A stretch of DNA of 9,894 nt, from assembly GCA_946479005.1 (NCBI GenBank), contig CAMLEM010000039.1, forward strand, positions 1-9,894. Direction: 5' to 3'. Below, in pieces: positions 7,207 to 9,894 of the stretch. Under the pieces are notes generated by a model that was not told where the DNA came from, did no database searches, and was given only the letters and a program-made list of their open reading frames with translations. Numbering within the stretch: position 1 is the first letter of the stretch; each line of letters starts with the position of its first letter. The position numbers were made by a program, and so were the translations under genes. This DNA is from an uncultured Chitinophagaceae bacterium (GTDB lineage Bacteria > Bacteroidota > Bacteroidia > Chitinophagales > Chitinophagaceae).

Positions 7207-8520
7207 TCAATATATCTCCCTTATCCCCTTCAGGAATTTTTCGATCGCACGCCGGACATCGGTTGCGGATGCCTGGTGATTATTCACCAGCGTGGAGAAG
7301 ATGAGCAATTTTCCCTTCTTTGTATATAGGAACCCGCTGAATGCAACTACGCCCGACAAGGTTCCGGTCTTGGCATAAATGTAACCGCTGTCGGCTTTAT
7401 AATAACTGCTTATGGTACCCTCTCCTCCCGTTGGAAAAATAACTTTGATCCTTTCCATTCCGAATTCCCTTTCCATCTTATCCAGGATGGCTACAAAGTC
7501 TCTCGGGGAAAAAAGATTGTACCGGCTCAACCCAGAGCCGTCGGCCCAGCGGGGCTTCTGTGGAAGATCCCTGAAGTCGGTTTTCAATAACGTATCAATG
7601 ATCCTCGTATCACTGAACTCTCCCAGTAATGCGTGACTCACCATCAGGAGTGATTGTTCCGCAAAAAAATTGTCGCTCCTGTGCATCATTGGCCGGAGAA
7701 GGGAATCCGTAGGCTGCGAATGAATTTTATATACTCTCGGCACTTCGTTATCCAAACCCCGGGGAGTAGCGGCGATGAGGGGCTCATCGGTCTTAAGGGT
7801 ATCGCTCAATAACCGGTGCAGGAGTGTATCTGAAACGATATAGGGTGTTGTAATGGTCCGATCGTTATTGCCGGCGACGGTGACCGTAAACTCATTCCGA
7901 TGAAATTGCCTGCTTACTTCACTGACGAATTTACCGGGCGTCACCCGGGAGTCAGCGATATGCCGCCTGAAATGGGCGGGAAAAACGCTGATGGAGTCGC
8001 CTTTGCCTCTCACGGCAAACACATTTCCATAGATCGGCCACTGGCTGCGTTCAGGCATATATGAAGCATCGTAATCACTCCATCCCCAGCCAGGGCCCCA
8101 GGGTTTTGCTTTCATCGTCGCGGGTATCAACCAGGCCTTCTTCTCTTTATCCAGGTTTTTCAGGTACGCAAAAACCGGGTGATTGGGAAAATCAGGATGC
8201 AGGAAACTGGGATCTGCGGTACCCGTTAAAATAATATCGTTCGCGTACTCCTGAACGATCACACCTGTCAAACTATCTCCCAGGTATTTCATTGCCGCGT
8301 AACAGGTGGGTATCTTGGTATTGCTGGCAGGAACAAAATATTTCTCTCCCTGGTAGTCATAAATGATTTTTTTACCAGCCGGATCATAAATGGATATCCC
8401 GAGATGCGCCGTTTTGAAAGCCGCCTGGTTCAATACATTCTCATTGGCCATCCTTGATATCTTATTGCCCGCACCACAGGATGCCAGGAGCAGCGACATT
8501 ACTAATGCGACAGGAAACAT
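7207..8520 (-). CDS. dacB: D-alanyl-D-alanine carboxypeptidase/endopeptidase (PBP4 type, S13), lipoprotein
   Basis: S13 enzymes trim or cleave peptidoglycan stem peptides in the periplasm. From the ATG at 8520 the protein has 437 residues. A hydrophobic segment ends in L-A-S-C15, a lipobox. The active-site motifs are complete and properly spaced: S66-N-T-K69 (SxxK), S282-D-N284 (SxN) and K384-T-G386. The long insert between SxxK and SxN is typical of PBP4 enzymes, and the family motif DGSGLS lies at 327-332. The ATG start leaves no positive charge before the hydrophobic core, which is unusual for a signal peptide. An in-frame TTG at 8574, ten bases after the upstream gene's stop, would add 18 residues with several Lys/Arg and fit better. 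Reading further upstream would overlap the arginase-family gene and is rejected. It is probably cotranscribed with that upstream gene. Confidence 0.92.
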   Translation of the reverse strand: MFPVALVMSLLLASCGAGNKISRMANENVLNQAAFKTAHLGISIYDPAGKKIIYDYQGEKYFVPASNTKIPTCYAAMKYLGDSLTGVIVQEYANDIILTGTADPSFLHPDFPNHPVFAYLKNLDKEKKAWLIPATMKAKPWGPGWGWSDYDASYMPERSQWPIYGNVFAVRGKGDSISVFPAHFRRHIADSRVTPGKFVSEVSRQFHRNEFTVTVAGNNDRTITTPYIVSDTLLHRLLSDTLKTDEPLIAATPRGLDNEVPRVYKIHSQPTDSLLRPMMHRSDNFFAEQSLLMVSHALLGEFSDTRIIDTLLKTDFRDLPQKPRWADGSGLSRYNLFSPRDFVAILDKMEREFGMERIKVIFPTGGEGTISSYYKADSGYIYAKTGTLSGVVAFSGFLYTKKGKLLIFSTLVNNHQASATDVRRAIEKFLKGIREIY

Positions 8521-8584
8521 TCCCCTGTTTCGGAACGAGGAGAACCTGGCTTTTACGACGGGACTGAATCTCAATGTTGAAAAA

Positions 8585-9724
8585 TTAAATGCCTCTTTCC
8601 TGGGCCCGAAGCCATCTTTCAGGCACTTCGTTACTGGAGGCAAGGAGGTAATCTTTATAACTACAGGCGATGAATTTCTTGTCGGGAAGCTGCATCCACC
8701 AGCGGCCCGTTTTTTTGCTTTGGAGAAAAGTGGTCTCCACTTCAGCAAAGGCCGTATGGTATTCATTGAAGGAGTCCTTTTCGTCGAGCTGAGCTTCTCG
8801 CCGTGCACGGCTGCGCCCATCCAGCACATACCAGATCATATGACCGATCTGCCTGGCCGTAAGTTCATCCCGGTCGTGCTGCACCTGGTAGCCATAGATC
8901 CCAATGCTGTTGACGTTCGGGCTCATTCCTGCATATCTCATCAACACGCAGGCTTCCTCGCCATTCAATCCATTGGGGGAGATAGATCCTGCCGGTGCAT
9001 ACGCATTGGCGATGCTGGTGATATCAAAGGAAAACAGGTTACTGTTTCGGATCACGGGTTCCATTTCATCAATGCTTTCCTTCACACTTCCCACCCTGAA
9101 ACAGTCAAAATGCAATTTGTCCATCGTTTCCAGCATCCGGGGATGCACATAATAACTCTGGAAGGCAATGTGATTATAATGCCGGATGAAATTAGGTTCA
9201 GAGGTAAGCATTTCCATCAGGAAATTCTCGTGGCGGAAAGGGGATCCGAGCTCGAGGTCGATCAGTGCATCCACGCAGCTGGCCTCGATGGATCTTTTAT
9301 TCTCGGCATAGGCCTGGTATTGGGAAAGGGTGAGATCGTGAGAACCACCAAGAATGATAACCGTTTTCCCGTCATTGATGAGCTCGTGCAATACGGTTTT
9401 CAGAGCTGCATAGGAATCGGTGAACAGGGAGCCTTCACGGATGTTCCCGATATCCGCCATTTTGATATCCTGGTGCCAGTAAAAAAGCGAATAAAAATGA
9501 CGGCGGATCACATTGGGTGCTTTACTGTGACCGTGGATCAACCCGCTACCCCTCTGTTCACCGCATCCAAGCAGTACGATCTGCACCTCGTCGAGATCGG
9601 GAAAACTTTCATCATAGATCCCGATCGCGCGTCCTACCTGCCCTTCCCGGTAACCCTCGTCGTGAGAAATATCCGCCAGGTCCACCGGCTCTAGAAAATC
9701 AGCAATGTTCAGGTAATCCGACAT
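8585..9724 (-). CDS. Arginase-family (ureohydrolase-fold) protein with an altered metal site; usually labelled formimidoylglutamase
   Basis: Ureohydrolases use two Mn ions to cleave guanidino or formimino groups. The 379-residue protein (ATG at 9724; an upstream in-frame TTG at 9733 is less likely) carries recognisable but altered signatures. GGSHD at 126-130 keeps His129. D152-A-L-I-D156 stands where DAHxD is usual, so the His is Leu154. SFDITSI at 232-238 stands where SFDxDxxDP is usual, keeping D234 but replacing the second Asp by Thr236. By comparison with arginase, the Mn-A ligands remain and the two Mn-B-specific ligands are gone. After about residue 305 there is a C-terminal extension of some 75 residues, with GRWWMQLP (340-347) and CSYKDY followed by PERW. 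Bacteroidota homologues, as I recall them, share both traits. No hut genes are adjacent, so hutG is not assigned. It is divergent from pheS and probably heads an operon with dacB. Fold is well supported; catalytic function is uncertain. Confidence 0.85.
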   Translation of the reverse strand: MSDYLNIADFLEPVDLADISHDEGYREGQVGRAIGIYDESFPDLDEVQIVLLGCGEQRGSGLIHGHSKAPNVIRRHFYSLFYWHQDIKMADIGNIREGSLFTDSYAALKTVLHELINDGKTVIILGGSHDLTLSQYQAYAENKRSIEASCVDALIDLELGSPFRHENFLMEMLTSEPNFIRHYNHIAFQSYYVHPRMLETMDKLHFDCFRVGSVKESIDEMEPVIRNSNLFSFDITSIANAYAPAGSISPNGLNGEEACVLMRYAGMSPNVNSIGIYGYQVQHDRDELTARQIGHMIWYVLDGRSRARREAQLDEKDSFNEYHTAFAEVETTFLQSKKTGRWWMQLPDKKFIACSYKDYLLASSNEVPERWLRAQERGI

Positions 9725-9730
9725 CCCTTG

Positions 9731-9780
9731 CAAGATAATAAAATGGGGAACACCCGCTGGACCTTCATTTATTATCTTTG
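9731..9780. promoter_or_regulatory. Symmetric divergent promoter region between pheS and the arginase-family gene
   Basis: AAGATAATAAA (9732-9742) and TTTATTATCTT (9768-9778) are a perfect 11-bp inverted repeat. On the plus strand the right arm extends to TATCTTTG (9773-9780), an exact TAnnTTTG -7 box, followed by six bases and the pheS ATG. On the minus strand the left arm reads TATCTTG, also followed by six bases and the ATG at 9724. The two genes thus seem to have mirrored -7 boxes and very short or absent leaders. No convincing -33 elements were found. The repeat could also be an operator. Confidence 0.5.
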
Positions 9781-9786
9781 CCGGCT

Positions 9787-9894
9787 ATGGATGAGCTGCT
9801 GAAACAGGTTGAAGATTACAAAAAAGAGGTACTGGCTTTTGAGGCAAAAAACGCCAAACAGGTGGAGGAATTCCGCATCCGTTTCCTGGGTACC
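9787..9894 (+). CDS. pheS: Phenylalanyl-tRNA synthetase alpha subunit, 5' part
   Basis: Only the first 36 codons are present; the frame is open to the window end. The peptide starts MDELLKQVEDYKKEV and ends EEFRIRFLGT. A charged helical N-terminus followed by a FRIxFLG segment is typical of the N-terminal coiled coil of bacterial PheS, which contacts tRNA(Phe). The catalytic domain lies outside the window. The ATG follows a TAnnTTTG box by six bases, suggesting a leaderless or nearly leaderless transcript. Identification rests on a short segment, so it is good but not certain. Confidence 0.8.
   Translation, partial: MDELLKQVEDYKKEVLAFEAKNAKQVEEFRIRFLGT

Noticed and set aside
8521..8829. In-frame upstream extension of dacB into the arginase-family gene
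   Set aside because: The extra residues lack a signal-like pattern and most of the stretch overlaps the well-supported C-terminal codons of the upstream gene. Only the short piece to the TTG at 8574 is plausible.
8390..9694. Long plus-strand reading frame of 434 codons
   Set aside because: It lies opposite the arginase-family gene and the dacB 5' end. Its translation shows no recognisable family, while the minus strand shows clear motifs.
8585..9724. Naming the gene hutG
   Set aside because: Two of the six expected metal ligands are replaced and no hut pathway gene is adjacent, so the specific enzyme name is not supported.

Overview
The window looks like chromosomal DNA of a Bacteroidota bacterium, probably of the Chitinophagales/Sphingobacteriales type. 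The evidence is a RicT/PSP1 protein with a cysteine-rich N-terminus, a GH3 plus serine-hydrolase fusion, an arginase-family protein of the Bacteroidota 'formimidoylglutamase' type, promoter-like TAnnTTTG boxes, and little sign of Shine-Dalgarno sequences. Nothing resembles a phage, insertion sequence, CRISPR array or tRNA/rRNA gene. It reads as ordinary core genome, and I do not see a dedicated novel system. The interest lies in proteins that keep their family fold but have altered active sites.

Layout. 1-240 is non-coding and probably a leader, with inverted repeats. 241-1578 (+) is ricT. It converges on 1611-4589 (-), a secreted two-domain enzyme: a NagZ-like GH3 beta-N-acetylglucosaminidase followed by a class C beta-lactamase-like serine hydrolase. 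Upstream of it on the same strand is a small lipoprotein of unknown function (4683-5252, -). Divergent from the lipoprotein is mutL (5393-7204, +), which ends 2 bp from the stop of a converging minus-strand pair. That pair is an arginase-family gene (8585-9724) followed by a PBP4-type D-Ala-D-Ala carboxypeptidase lipoprotein (7207-8520, or from 8574). pheS begins at 9787 (+) and runs off the end, divergent from the arginase-family gene across a 62-bp symmetric promoter region.

How the genes relate. Two exported products, GH3-serine hydrolase and DacB, act on peptidoglycan, but they lie in separate transcription units. RicT, MutL and PheS are housekeeping functions in RNA processing, mismatch repair and translation. 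The arginase-family protein has no histidine-degradation genes beside it. It keeps the residues that would form one metal site and loses the two specific to the second, so its usual name may be wrong. MutL lacks the recognisable endonuclease metal motifs.
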